Of a stretch of 64,000 nucleotides of DNA, positions 1 to 11,723 are shown piece by piece. Both the position numbers and the translations under genes were made by a program. Location: positions 44,049,082-44,113,081 of the forward strand of contig CM074193.1 of the NCBI GenBank assembly GCA_037179385.1. The letters run 5' to 3'. Source of the DNA: Holothuria scabra (lineage: Eukaryota; Echinodermata; Holothuroidea; Aspidochirotida; Holothuriidae). A model generated the notes under the pieces. That model saw only the letters and a list, made by a program, of their open reading frames with translations, had not been told where the DNA came from and ran no database searches. Numbering within the stretch: position 1 is the first letter of the stretch; each line of letters starts with the position of its first letter.

Positions 1-330
1 ACCCATGCACTTCCGTATTTTTATAACCTTAACATGCTAACTTTAAAAGATCACTATAAATACCAGTTAGGCATTTTCCTATATAGGCACCATAATGATC
101 AACTTCCCTATGATTTGAAATCTTTTTTCACCCAAATAGCACCCATCACAATTATCCTACTAGGGGAAGAGATAATCTCATACAACCCTTCACACGGACA
201 ATATTTGCTCATTCCCACGTACGAAGTTATGGGTACACCTCTGGAATTCCCTTGATACTAAATTACGAAGCTCCTCAAATATAAACTTATTTAAGAAGTA
301 CTTAATTTCCTCTTTCTCTTTATGTTTCTT
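1..330 (+). pseudogene. 3' end of a jockey/CR1-type LINE reverse transcriptase, frameshifted
   Basis: This is the C-terminal end of a non-LTR retrotransposon polymerase, cut off by the window edge. Frame 1 reads LTLKDHYKYQLGIFLYRHH, matching the 'I..L.D.YKYQLG.FMY..H' block found after the RT thumb in jockey/CR1-group proteins. Near base 147 the homology moves to another frame (HNYPTRGRDNLIQPFTRT). Near 238 it moves again (LWNSLDTKLRSSSNINLFKK), which is the family's typical 'LWNSLP..LR' end. Two frameshifts make it a dead copy. The frame-1 ORF (34-255) is therefore only partly meaningful. The family assignment rests on remembered motif patterns, not on a search. Confidence 0.75.
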
Positions 331-1651
331 AACAAAATTTGGTTCTTATGGTTAATGAGCCTGAAATTTGTGTGAAAATTTACTGCCCTTTTCTGTATAG
401 CCAATAGCCGCATTATGTTTTGTTTATATTTTAAAAATCGAAAACCTCTGGTTAGGACCAGATTAAAAAAGCTTATAGCTGCATCTGGTTTCATTGGTTT
501 TTCTTTTGTTTTTCTACGTACTGTTATTTAGTGCATTTTCTGGTTTTATATTTCTGTACTAACAATGTAGTGGAATTGAAAAAAATAAACGATACGAAAA
601 TCGTAGTTAACCGTTGCTTACTGAGTTTGCCCTCCAACAGTCCAAGAGTGTATGGTAAACCAGTCACCTTTAAGAAATTTCGTTCTGATTTTAACTGCTA
701 TTGTACCCCTTACATATTTGTTACCAAATCTAATCTTATTAAACGGCTGAATCTAAATGAAACTTTTTTAAAAGTAACTATCTGAAAAATTTACTGTTCT
801 TACACTACAAATCCCATTGGTCAATTACAATTTTTCATGCCTCGCAATATTTTACCCAAATGTTAAGTAGTTTAGGCCTTGCCAAACACCTTTTCCCCAC
901 TTTGATTTAACTCAACCTTAATATACCGAACATTATGAGTAGAGTAAATTGTTTCCCCATCTGTTGGGCAATAGTTTGCCCATATTGAGTACTTTGGATT
1001 CCTCCATGTTTTGTTCCAAGCTGTTTTAGACTGTAGACGACTATACAAAAGTAAGTCTCTCTTTCCGCAAAATAGAATTGATACTGCGAACATCAATCGC
1101 AAATATACATCAATCTTTTTGCTTCTAATTAAGGATTAGGCTCAAGTTGTTCAAGTTGTTTGTTTTGGTAATTATTTTATATCATGAATTTTTTCAATGT
1201 AGTAACAATGTGTAAAATAGTTGATAGTACTAACTGGTCCATTACAATAAAACGGCTATTTGGTTATTTGAACCAGCTGCCATTAAGATTCTAAGAACTG
1301 CAATGGTTACAATTTACTGAAATGTAAATCATTGACCATTGATAATGGAAACTGTCGTTGTAATGATCATTGCTCATGAATATTGTCCAAGAAAATTAAA
1401 ACCACAAAAGTTCCAAATTCTTTCTCAGTAGTTTCTCTTACGATCACATTGATAAAAAAGATCAAGTTACATGTTTTCGTGATAGGTGATCATCAAAATG
1501 TAATATCTACCTGGAGTCAGTTACACAAACCTGCACACTAGGTAGAAGTTGCATTTACATATGAGGTCCAATGTAAGGGAAGAAGATGAACTATAAGTGA
1601 GTTCGACAGTTCGTTGACCACAGTGGAATGAGAGCTTGTGTTTGGCTACTG
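331..1651. other. Unassigned stretch after the LINE
   Basis: AT-rich DNA with no recognised coding, RNA or repeat feature. Short open frames at 531-785 (+) and 872-1102 (-) show no recognisable motif and are probably chance. Confidence 0.4.
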
Positions 1652-1866
1652 TGGGCAGTCATGAGTGGGGTCCATCAGTCTTAAATGGTTTTTATTTATT
1701 GTCTACATGAAGTTCAAATCCCTCATTTTCAGTAAAATTTATATGCAATTTATAATATAATTTACAATTTAGTTTAGAACCATCCATGATACAGGTTAGC
1801 TTGGAAATTAAAGATTAAAAGGTGATAGACCCCAGCGATGGCCAACTGAAATCAGACCATCACTTG
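1652..1866 (+). mobile_element. MITE family E, copy 1
   Basis: About 210 bp, recurring at 18730-18930 (-), 24228-24432 (+) and 52772-52950 (+). The left end reads GGCAGTCATGAGTGGGGTCC and the right end carries GACCCCAGCGATGGCC followed by ACTGAAATCAGACC. The two GGGGTCCA blocks lie in inverted orientation, giving imperfect terminal inverted repeats. It has no coding capacity. The family is defined only by comparison inside this window, so the superfamily is unknown. Confidence 0.65.
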
Positions 1867-2348
1867 CTGTCCAGATTCGCCTACATGTTATCCCCCCCAG
1901 GAGGCTTATTCGTGGATCTTTACATTTTGCAGGCCAAAAAATTTCAATCAAGCAAAATTGTCTGTAAATGTCTATAGTTTTTATGCAATTCTATCCTCGT
2001 TAAATGTTTGGTTTAAAAGCGAATACGCATCTGAGCTTACACCTTCGTTTATTCCAAGAAACTCCGATTCAAATTTTGATTCATAACTTGATCCATAACG
2101 TTGCGAATTTTATGTTTAAATGCTTTATATTGATTAAAACGTTTTTATGGTTTGATCTTTATAAATAATGACTTCTACCATTGGTGGTCTTACTAATGAA
2201 CTGATGGTTTGTTAGCTTGAAGAAAATGAACTACGCTTACCTTCGTCTCTCTGGTTTGAAAAGAACTTGTACCATGGTAAATTTCAAAGATTTCTACCTA
2301 CCTAGAATCACTCATATGTTGTCGGCAAGGATAAAAAATTCTTCCTTA

Positions 2349-2590
2349 AACGATATAAACCAAACTTATTTTGAAGCAACAGCTTAATATTACAATTTAC
2401 GTCCTATTTCTCTTCAAAGTATCTGCCATCATATTCAGACTTCAATATTGAATATCCAAGGTAAACTTAGCAGTAACCTCTAGTAAATTTCACATTTGTA
2501 GAGCAAAATATTGTCACGTGACCCTCAACAGCCAATCACGAAGCAGGACTATCTGGTACACTACGTTAAGCCGGATTGACTGCTCTTGCA
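2349..2590 (+). mobile_element. TTAA-type MITE family P, copy 1
   Basis: Related along its length to 58756-58990, and at its left end to 14484-14530. Shared blocks include CCAAACTTATTTTGAAG near the left end and ATTGTCACGTGACCCTCAAC and CAGCCAATCACGAAG towards the right. A TTAA lies at the left edge; the right edge has decayed. The internal CACGTG is an E-box-like hexamer. No coding capacity is visible. Confidence 0.6.
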
Positions 2591-2645
2591 CATTGATTAC
2601 TCTAAAATTTATGCTTGGCTTAAACCATTTGTCTGCCCAAACATG

Positions 2646-2941
2646 AAGGCCCAGTTCTCTCACCCAAACAGAACCAATTCCCCTTACCTTCTTACTGAAG
2701 CCCCTCCTACATTTGTCTGAAATTCATCCTCATCCAGACACAATGTCAGTTTATTGCTTCAGGTTGAGTAACGAAAAACTAAATTTATAAAATCAAAACA
2801 CTCTCAGTACCGTTTGTACTGTGTGATATAAGGTTTGGCACTCTTCGTTGTTTGAATTAGTTGTCGTCAAAGAGCTGAGTCAATTGAGAATTTTAGTACC
2901 CTGGTACCAAAATTGCAGTTTGGGGTGAGAGGTTTGTTCCT
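2646..2941 (+). mobile_element. TTAA-type MITE family D, copy 1
   Basis: About 300 bp with inverted ends. The left reads AGGCCCAGTTCTCTCACCC and the complement of the right reads AGGAACAAACCTCTCACCCC. The right side abuts TTAA at 2942-2945; the left TTAA has mutated. Other copies are 4240-4864 (inverted and interrupted), 29998-30155 (half) and 40991-41281. TTAA duplication is the hallmark of piggyBac-type cut-and-paste elements, but the superfamily assignment is inference. Confidence 0.65.
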
Positions 2942-2949
2942 TTAATATA

Positions 2950-4235
2950 AATCTCTAAATGATGTTTGTAATTAGATCATTACAGATATTTACAAAGGGA
3001 TATCACTAATTTTTTTTCCGATATGAGTACATTAGGAGGAACAGTGTTGCAAATATAGTACCACTAATTTTCTTAATGTAAAGTAGTAAAAATAGGGTGG
3101 GGATCATGAGAAGTTCACATTAAAATTATGGGTTGAATTTGTTTATACCATCACAACAGACACAGTAGCTAAGAATATTTTTGTTCGATATATACGGGAC
3201 TATTTTATCCACATTCAAAAACATATGTTAAGAATTCCTAAGAAGCTTAACGTATTTTTGCGGGGTTTCAAAAGGACATGAGGAAAACGTTGTGAACATG
3301 GGATGAAAACCAAGTTCCGATTTCAAAATCCATGCCATCTCTCCATTTTTATTGGGACTTATGTGGAGAAAACTTCGGGAAATTGTCCATTTTAGCAGCA
3401 ACCCGTGACTTTTTCTCACACGTGCAATAAGTAGTCAGTCTGTTCAGGGAGCTGTTAATGCTCCTTGGTCGATTCATCCCAACAATTTGTCGCACCTGCG
3501 ACAAGGAGTCGATCATTTACCCACGTATCGTGCTGTTACTTTTTCCAAATGATTACGAATTATGCAAAAGTAACTCTCCAAATAAAAATAAAAAACCCAT
3601 TTTGAAAATGGAACTTTTTAAAATTATAACGTCTAAGAAACGTGTTCAAGAACGTTTTTGTTCACAAGATTGCTATCACAAATATAACATCCAGAAGTAG
3701 TTTTGGCTTCATCATTGGTTTCATTATTCTAGTTGTCTTAGAATAACCTCTTTTAATTATATGAAGTTCCACAAGATAACGTTCTTAAAAATGTCTCCGG
3801 CTCAATGAAGTAGAAAAAAACTTGCTAGTGAACCACAACTGTAAAATAATCTTTGGTGGTTCAACTTAATCCTAATCGATTACAAATTGGTCCGTAATAC
3901 TCTATCTAGCTAACTGACTAACTTAAAACGTTTTCCAAGTACGCTTTTAAATTAAGAACATTCAGAAGGTTTTCGTGTATCCAAGGATGTTAAAGTTTTC
4001 TGACATACATTTGTAAAATCCGTAACCTAAACTCCGTAATGGCTGAGTTGACATCACAATTTCATAATTTTTCAAAGTTAGCTTACTTAAGCAAGTGATA
4101 TAGTTAATGAATAGGCTTCTAAACTGACGCATGTTTTTAGTAAAATAGAATACAATGCAATGGGTAAAGCTGGGTTAAGTTAGGTTAGATGTAGTTTTAC
4201 GCCTAATTTTCTAATTCGTCAGTCAATTGGATGAT
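2950..4235. other. Unassigned stretch
   Basis: No repeat or gene recognised. An 80-codon open frame at 3458-3700 (+) contains CRTCDK and FCSQDCYHKY, which could mimic a zinc-binding C2C2 arrangement. It has no recognisable domain, so I do not call it a gene. Confidence 0.35.
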
Positions 4236-4239
4236 TTAA

Positions 4240-4864
4240 AGGGCCAGTCCTGTCATCCCAAACTAAACTTTTCTTATGGGATAACAGAAACTCTCAATTG
4301 GCTCAGCTCTTTGATTGACTGCTAATTCAAACGATGGAGTGTACCAAAGCTTATGTTACACAACATGAACTGTACTGAGAGTGTTTTGGTTATACACATT
4401 GAGCTTCTCTATACTCACCCAGAAGCAATATCAGGGCCGTCGGAAGCGGGGGGCTGGGGGGATGCAGCCCCCCCCCCCAATAATTTTGCAATATAGACTT
4501 TTTTTATTTATTTTTTTTTTTTGGAAGTGAACATTTTATTACAACGAAAGTTCAAAATAACGACTGCTACTACTAACTAACTACTAGATACTATTAACAA
4601 GCCCGGGAAATGTCAATTCCGGCTGTCTGAGGGGTTGCGATTTTTCATAATTTTCTGTACGCTCCCCGCCAAGTGATGGTGACGCTCCGCTTAGATAGTC
4701 AGCCCGAGTCAGCCCCCCCCCCCCAATCGAAAATACCTTCCGACGGCACTGAATATAAACTAAGACTGTGTCTGGATGAGGGTGAATTGCAGACAATTAT
4801 GGGAGGGACTTAGGCAGAAGGTCTAGAGAATTCATATACTGTTTGGGGTAGGGCAATAAGGCGT
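4240..4864 (-). mobile_element. TTAA-type MITE family D, copy 3, interrupted
   Basis: The left arm (4240-4431) and right arm (4752-4864) together equal one 300-bp family D element in reverse orientation. TTAA stands at both outer edges (4236-4239 and 4865-4868). The arms share the family blocks CTCAATTGGCTCAGCTCTTT (left) and GTGTCTGGATGAGGGTGAAT (right). A 320-bp foreign element sits between them. Confidence 0.7.
4432..4751. mobile_element. hAT-like non-autonomous element inside MITE D
   Basis: The terminal inverted repeats are CAGGGCCGTCGGAAG on the left and CAGTGCCGTCGGAAGG on the complement of the right end. Poly-C tracts stand inside each end. The direct repeat AATAT flanks it (4427-4431 and 4752-4756). 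CAG(T/G)G starts and C-rich subterminal tracts are typical of hAT MITEs. The 5-bp duplication is shorter than the usual 8 bp. The interior (4600-4710) is related to 61990-62130. The minus-strand ORF across it is repeat sequence, not a gene. Confidence 0.75.
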
Positions 4865-4869
4865 TTAAA

Positions 4870-5480
4870 TCAAGCATGGTTAGAAAATTTTTCCTCAGTT
4901 TCCAGAACAGTTTCCCTTTTCCTGGAAAAATGTGTAAATCACCCACTCTATCTCACTCTGAAATACCATTCATATCGTCAAAACTTCAATTGCTCGTCAC
5001 CTCCTTTGATAGTGCTAAGACACAGATTAAGCATTTTGTATTTCGTATTTCTTCTTCTTTCTGTTTTATTGCTTCATTGTGCCTCATAAGTACCATACGA
5101 TTTTTAAAAACTCCTCTTTTGCGTTCGAATTCACAGAACATAATTTTTCGTGGACTCTTTGAGCTACTAATAGATCTGCTAGAGATCTAATCTAGTGACT
5201 TAAATTAAAGTATGCAGAGAACGTGTCTACGTAAGGTACGATTTGCCACGAAGTTAGGCATTTCCAAAGAAATGTAACCTTTCCCACAGTCACACTACAT
5301 TGTGGGACATCCATTATATCATCGTGGGCGTTTCAATAAAACTTAAGTTTGTATTTCCTTACTTTGTTGTATTTCCTTACTTTGTTGTATTTCCTTTAAA
5401 TTTATATATCAATAAATAAATATAGGAACAAACAATTTGCCATGTTAACTTTATATTTGGCACAATCAGAACCTTCTTCA
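4870..5480. other. Unassigned stretch with a short tandem repeat
   Basis: At 5348-5398 an 18-bp unit, GTATTTCCTTACTTTGTT, is repeated about 2.6 times. The remainder, including the 104-codon open frame at 4876-5190 (+), has no recognised feature. Confidence 0.45.
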
Positions 5481-5481
5481 G

Positions 5482-5612
5482 TTTACGGCCCAGTCTCTAA
5501 CGAATTGATTTAAGTCGCATCTGGCGCGGCGTTTATTCCAGCTGTAGCTCACTGACTTGTTTTTCCTACTCTTTCTCCTAAGCTGAGCATCAAGCACAAT
5601 GGCAGTAGTTTA
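5482..5612 (-). mobile_element. SINE family S1, 5'-truncated copy
   Basis: Reads in reverse as the body of the SINE at 62195-62442. It starts with the complement of the CTGGGCCGTAAAAC tail block and contains the complement of the TTGTGCTTGATGCTCAGC body block. The tRNA head is missing. The copy stops where the A/T run and the LINE 3' end begin. Confidence 0.6.
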
Positions 5613-5628
5613 CAATTTTTTTTTTTTT

Positions 5629-6480
5629 AAATTCAATTCAATTCAGTTACATAGAACTTTATTTCATTCTTTTATATAGAGAAATGTATAATGAATTATT
5701 TGTATGTACAGGGTACTGAAGAGACTGAGGAGTGACAACAAGAAGCTCCGGGGAGCTTATGTACGTTGACACCCTTTTACAGAGACTTAAATTAACAAAA
5801 ACCAATTACCACAATACACATATATAATACAGAAAAAAGAAACACAAAAACACACATAAATGGAACAGATAGCAAAAAATTAAAATTATTCAAAGGTAGT
5901 TGATGATAAAATGACCTTTTAATCTCTTCTTAAATGTACTCAACTGTTTACACTCTTGAATATCATTGGGGAAACGAGTTCCATAACTTGGGACCATTAT
6001 ACCGAATTCCAAACTGAGAGGATCTAAGTCTAAAAAAAGGTATTGCTATGTGGTTCCGATGTCAACAGGGGTAGGAATATGTGCAAGTGCGCAATTCAAA
6101 GTAAGTTTTAAATATTGACGAGAGTGAGTCACTTAGCCAGTTGAAAATGAAAATACCAGTATAATAACGATTAATATCATATATATTAAGGATATTGAGA
6201 TTGGCAAAGAGAGGTTTTGTATATTGCAGATTGACTTCATTACAAATGTGGCGGAGAGCTCGCCTTTGAAGAATGAAAAGAGGTTGAATTCTAGAAATAT
6301 ATATGTGCTACCCCAAATGACATTACAATAAATAAAGTACGGAAGGATAAGGGTGTTATACAAGGTAACCATAATTCTGCAAGGTAACAGTCCTCGAAGC
6401 CCATTTAAAACTCCAACACCTCGTGAGACTTTCATACATACATGCTGGATGTGATTTTTCCATGTGAGATTCTCATCAAT
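5629..6480 (-). pseudogene. LINE reverse transcriptase 3' part and 3' UTR (jockey/CR1 group)
   Basis: On the minus strand it reads IDENLTWKNHIQHVC, then KVSRGVGVLNGLRGLLPC and TLYNTLILPYFIYCNVIWGS. These are the RT thumb and connection blocks of jockey/CR1-type LINE proteins. The 100-codon frame at 6133-6435 covers only the middle. Homology continues in other frames as KPLFANLNILNIYDINRYY and FGIRYNGPKLWNSFPNDIQE, ending in KRLKGHFIINYL and a stop. About 300 bp of 3' UTR follow, with AATAAAG near the end and a tail of GAATT repeats (5629-5645). Frameshifts make it inactive. Its upstream continuation lies beyond the hAT remnant, at 7560-7753. Confidence 0.82.
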
Positions 6481-6481
6481 A

Positions 6482-7555
6482 CAGTGGCGGATTTAGGGGG
6501 GTGACTAGGGTGGCTAGCCACCCCCTTTTTGACCAAAATAAAAAAATAACAAAAAGTAGGCATTGTTTTCACATGCTATCGTCTTCCTATTATTATTTCC
6601 TATGGAACGCGAACAACAATTTTAAAAGTACATGTTTAAAAGTGGATTAATTAAAATGTTAAATGCAGCAACACCAAAGACGAATTTAATTCTGACAGTC
6701 TGGTACGAACATAGAATAGAGCTTGAAGGTGCAACCGTATTACTATAGTGCTTCCCAAAAGTGTAGACAAATTGCAATGATCACACACACCCGAGTCATT
6801 ATTACGCCTAACGTTAGGTTGTCGATGTTTACCGCATACTTCATTGCTAGCATATATATGCCGATACAGAAATACCAAATTTAATTGGATTACACACGAA
6901 ACAATGGAAAATTCCCCGAAGAAAAAAGGTGTTGTAAGCAACAGACTTTGGATAGTTTTGTAGTTAACAAGGATGTACGGCAGAATGAAGAAGACCCTCT
7001 CGAAAGTGAAAGGCTAAACCAAGGGTGTGATCGTAGAGAACATTTATGAGGAAGTGTCAACGTCGCTTCAACCTCCAGGAACGCATAATGCACTGCAACG
7101 GGCTGCATCCGGTAATGCAACTGTAGCTCAATATGAGAGCCCCATGCAAACGGCTGTATCTCCGAATGATATTTCCCAAGTCATTCACACATCTGAAATG
7201 CTAAAAGATGCAAGAAAAGTGGATATCATACACACACTTCATAGTCGACAGTTTAAGGGAGGCAAATGTGTAACATTCCATCGGAGATGGATTGAGCAGT
7301 GTAGATGGCTTGCATACAGCACTCTTCCCGATTTCATAGGGGGTGGTGTCTACCATGTGTTTTGTTACTAAGTTTTAAGTATGTTTTAAAAATATTAATT
7401 TTTTAAAGCTTCAGTAAGTATTTTTATGGATTTCTGGCTAAGTGAAGAATTGCAAACCTATCGCACTTGATATCTCCCTCACTTAACGGGGCCAAATATG
7501 AAGGGCCAATAATCATCCATTATGTGTGTCAAATACTTGACTTGAGTTTAAAAAA
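6482..7555 (+). mobile_element. hAT transposon remnant inserted in the LINE
   Basis: The left end begins CAGTGGCGGATTTAGGGGGG, a typical hAT terminal sequence, immediately after the LINE piece ending at 6480. A perfect palindrome, GGGTGGCTAGCCACCC, lies just inside. The interior holds a broken transposase N-terminus (6903-7371). The matching right terminal repeat was not found, so the right end appears deleted; the boundary at about 7555 is taken from where LINE homology resumes. Confidence 0.6.
6903..7371 (+). pseudogene. hAT transposase N-terminus with TTF-type zinc finger, broken
   Basis: It starts MENSPKK at 6903. At the A-run near 6920 the frame shifts, and the next frame reads CCKQQTLDSFVVNKDVRQNE up to a stop near 7050. 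The third segment (7027-7371) ends with FHRRWIEQCRWLAYS and VYHVFCY. 'F...W...F.WL.YS.....G.FC..C' is the signature of the TTF-type finger at the start of ZMYM/hAT transposases, which binds transposon ends. One finger cysteine position reads His-Val here. The frame ends where the catalytic RNase-H-like domain should follow, so that domain is missing. This is a dead transposase fragment, not a host gene. Confidence 0.62.
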
Positions 7556-7559
7556 GCAT

Positions 7560-7753
7560 TGATCGGAGAAATTTGGTAGCATCATAAAAAAAAAAAAAAC
7601 TTTAACACCACAAAGGTGGACACAGTCTATGTCTGCGCTGAGATACTTGGATGGTGAACGGAACACAAAAGCAGTAGTCTTCTTTACATTGAGTAATAAT
7701 TTGTTTGCATAAAACCTTTTAAAGTCCTCGTTATGACAGTATGACTCGGGCAT
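7560..7753 (-). pseudogene. LINE reverse transcriptase, upstream part
   Basis: The minus-strand translation includes ANKLLLNVKKTTAFVFRS and LCGVKV, then DATKFL in another frame after a 13-base T-run. This is the RT block just downstream of the catalytic YADD ('ANKL.LN..KT....F...'), which in a complete LINE leads directly into 'KFLGVLIDENLTWKNHI'. That next block is the first thing found at 6480 on the other side of the hAT remnant. The two pieces are therefore one LINE copy interrupted by insertion. The YADD motif itself is not found upstream. Confidence 0.75.
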
Positions 7754-7799
7754 GACTCCACTTTCCCGCGTGACTGCAATTCGGATGCTTGGTCAGAAT

Positions 7800-10700
7800 C
7801 TTGGTCAGAAGTGAGTAGTTTGGTTAAAGAAATGAAACATCTTGCATTCACAGGGGTTAAGTCACAAAGGGTTGAAATGAAATGGTGTAAAATTTGTCAT
7901 TTAAACATAACCACCTCTACTGTCTTCAATACAAAACTTGTCATAAGAGAAGCGCAGAAGAAAGTATAGGAAAGTAGTGTTTCTAATTAAACCTTACACA
8001 TCTAATGGGTATTCATATAAAACATGAAACAACCAAGTAAATTTTTGAAAGGAAAAGGTAAAGAAGCTAATTCAGATATGTTGGGAACCTACCTTATTAT
8101 TTTTCGGGATTAGATAGGAAAAAATTCTTTAAGGAATGTAAGAACTCCTTTAGAATGTTATGGCAGTTACACAAACAAGCAAAACTTTTAACTGAAAAGA
8201 CATTGTACTTTTGCAAAGGTTTCATCGTATCTCACTAAAATGACTTGAGTTCATTAAGGGTTTGGTGATCGATTTTAACTACAAATTGTTTACATAAATT
8301 TTGTTGGTCTTCAACATTTGCCAAGTCTAAATCGTTTCCACAAGAGCCTTGAAGTTTTGGCTATCAATTAAGGTTTCAAGTAGAAGCTCAGATTTAACAC
8401 AGGCATAGAAACAATACGTGCAACACAAGAAAAAGTTTTTTTTATAAGAGCTTGATTAAATTAATGGTTGGTTCATGAGACAAGCCACTGCCCCTCTTTT
8501 GGCCGTCGTGCGTAGAAAAACACAGTTGCTTACACGGACATGTTTCAGTAATATACCAGATATTGCACTACGTCCATCTCTAGCTGTTCCAGAAGACGAA
8601 AATTCCAAATGCTGGCGTCACTCTTCACATAAAGTTTTCTTTCATGTAATTGTTTATTAATACTAGCGCTCCAATAATTGAAACTTGTCGGATAGGCATA
8701 CGTCCCTGTGTGTATTGAATAGAAAGCATGTTTCTTCTTAGTCCTTACATGAGCGATCTGAAGACTGATAGGTTCATTATAGCTATCTCAGTATGTTTTA
8801 TGTCTTCCGAATAGTGGAAACATTCACTAAAGTTGGCTTTAAGACAGTGGTTAAGGATATCTTATATCTGAAGGAGCAAAGTATACAAACGATCTCCGTG
8901 GCTTGTAGTGATCGCTAATATATCACATGTGAGTATTCTGGTGTTACATACATCATTAGTCTGCTATTGCGTATTACATTACTCATTTTGTGACAATTTT
9001 GAAGTCAAAATAGCAACTTAAAGACATCATTAGTGCCTAAAATATATCAAGTTTCCGTTCATTGGTGAACATATTTCTTCTCTGTAAAGTACTTTCGAAG
9101 GAACTTGGGCGAAATATGTGTGCACGACGAAAGCAAAACCTTCCGAACATTTGGCTGAAACTTTTATTGCCTGAATCATATTAAAACCCGGAGTTCATTC
9201 TGTTTAGTTTTTGAATAACTGCATGAGTAGGCGTAACGCAGAATATATCCTCCAACCTTTTCAAATTTTCTTCAACAGAATCCAAATTGTAGGCAGCACA
9301 AGTTGCTTGTTTTCAAACATTTCCTTAAAGCAGGGTTGTCCTTCCTTATTAGTAAAAAGCCCATCTAATATGTTAGTAACTAGAGTACAACCACAGCTGT
9401 TACCATTTGAATTGAGGCTAATGTTTATTAAAACGTATTTCAGACACGCCAATATGTGGAAAGCAACTTGTAAGAGATATAAATATTTTAAGTGCTTTAT
9501 GCACTTGCATAAACATGTTATGTCGGGTTTTATGTCGGATTAATATTTGTTTAAAATGTTGATGTTACTTGCACATACGTCTGTCTTTTAGCTGGCACGA
9601 CCGTATGTATCAAAATATGATGTGGCCACCAAATGATGTCATTTCATTGGATTGGTGCACTTTGTTCTGTTGGATCATTGATTAGGTGGCCCTTGATCTA
9701 TAATTTTTGCCCAGTGAACCGTCTACGACTATCGAAGACGTCATGTGTAGGCCCCTACGTCAAATTTTTTAAAAGTAATGTGCAGAAGCAAGTTCCTTAA
9801 AATGTTTGTTTTAAAGTTAAAGACCAGTGAAAGCATTTCCAAAAAGTGTGTCCTGTCTCCCTTATCTCCTCGAAACAGAAACCAAATAACAATCCAGTAT
9901 GAATTAATAACGTTAACACTGACTGATATTACTATATCCTTATTGGGGAGAAACGAAGATTCAGTGTTTGCTCTTTAAACCTTAAGGTGCAATGTTTTCC
10001 TACCAACTGTTAATTGTTTATTTCAGTTCTGTAATGCAGTAAAGGGTCTTTTCCAACAAACGTTAAATATCGTGCCATTATTGAACATTAATGATTGCCT
10101 CGTTGCCCGGTGACAGAACATCATTTTGGCAACTGAATTCTGAAACAACGAACCCTAGTAGCCAAATTGTTGTAATCAATAACGTAAGCCCTACATTTGA
10201 CTTCTCTATAATTAAGTTGAATGAATGCAGAATCACAGGGGTTCCCGTGGGTTTCCCCATTCTCCAATCAATCGTTATTCATTCTGCCAAGTAAAATTTC
10301 ATCAGGGGAAGTCGAATGGTTTCACAGGATTTAAACAGGGGCTGTCCTACTCACGGATTTAGCTGCTCAATTAATGTACACATTGAATCATCCAGAGGAA
10401 AAGCCATAATTTACTTTTGTTTGAAAAAGTTAATTTACAATGTTTGCCTAACAACATTTTCTGCTGGTACTTAAATTTAATTGACAAGCCTGGATATATA
10501 TTCATTACAGTATTACATTTATCTGTGCGTTTTATAAATATTGAATTATGTTAACCACCTGAATACCAACTGATGTCTGTTATCACGTTACGTCATTGAT
10601 GTTATAGTACCATACCAGCAAGATAATATACATATTTCGCATCATATGTAACACTGGAAAAGTGTGTCGACATTTGCTAGTTTGTAGCCGATATTTCTGT

Positions 10701-11700
10701 TATGGCAAGTCCGCCTTTAGATACACAAACCTCAAACAGACAAGTACAAAATTGTCGTTATATTAAGGTGTCCATGTTTGAGCAGTGGTCATTATGACAT
10801 TCTCCTTCTTACTTTTTGAAACATTCTCTCATCCTCGTTAAAAGAGTATTAAGTATTATACTTTAAAAGACTTTCGACGAAAACTGACTTGGGTTTAATC
10901 TTGACGTGATTCTCAAAGAAAATATTGTTTACATGGTAATCGCAATGCTTAATTAGAAATGCAAATACGTTTTTACCTACAACACCCACCAAAAATTTTG
11001 GCCCATCGTTTCTTTTGTCATCTTGTCCTTAGGAGTGACCCACTCATCTAGGGAGTTGTTTGTAACATAGAGAGTTTGTTTGTTAAACCTTTCACCACGT
11101 CTGATCAGCATCAAGTGTAATACAATATGTGTTTAAGTGGCACTGATCACAATTATATCACAAAGGGAAATCCACATAGCCCCCTCCCCGAAGAATGTTA
11201 TTTAGAAAATAATAACTTAGGCTTACTACCTCCCCATGTTTTTCAGATTATCCCCTTATCTTAGGCAACTTTTAATTCTCGTGAGCGTTCTCTCCCCCTT
11301 TTCATCCACCATCTTTTTGCTACCGGGATGGGGATTTCGAATTTATTAATACAAACGAGAGACCAGGTATACATTATTTTGATGGGACATTTATGAGCAT
11401 AATACCATAATGATACAAGGTTACTGGATATAATATTAAGTCTTTCTTTTGCATCGTTCACTTTTAAACATGATATATGATACGGAAATCAGATTTCAAT
11501 TAAATCATTCAAAATTCAAACCTAAATGAGAATGATATCTCCTTGGGATTGGATCCCGTCTCTGTTAGAGTACCCTCGCTAAGTATGACATCACCCAGTG
11601 GTATAGTTTGCGCAGTGCTTAATAGGATTTCTAACTTTTTACTCACGTATTCATACAACGCGATTTACCATTTCGAGTTGTCACCGTAACATTCACGTCC
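7800..11700. other. Long unassigned stretch
   Basis: About 3.9 kb of AT-rich DNA with no recognised repeat or gene. The 110-codon frame at 9211-9543 (+) and its antisense partner, and the 61-codon frame at 8475-8660 (+), show no domain or splice context and are probably chance. Confidence 0.4.
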
Positions 11701-11723
11701 TTCTTTTCTTGTTTACTTTACAG

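Noticed and set aside
9211..9543. 110-codon ORF with an antisense partner
   Set aside because: No motif, no splice context, and an overlapping frame on the other strand is equally open.
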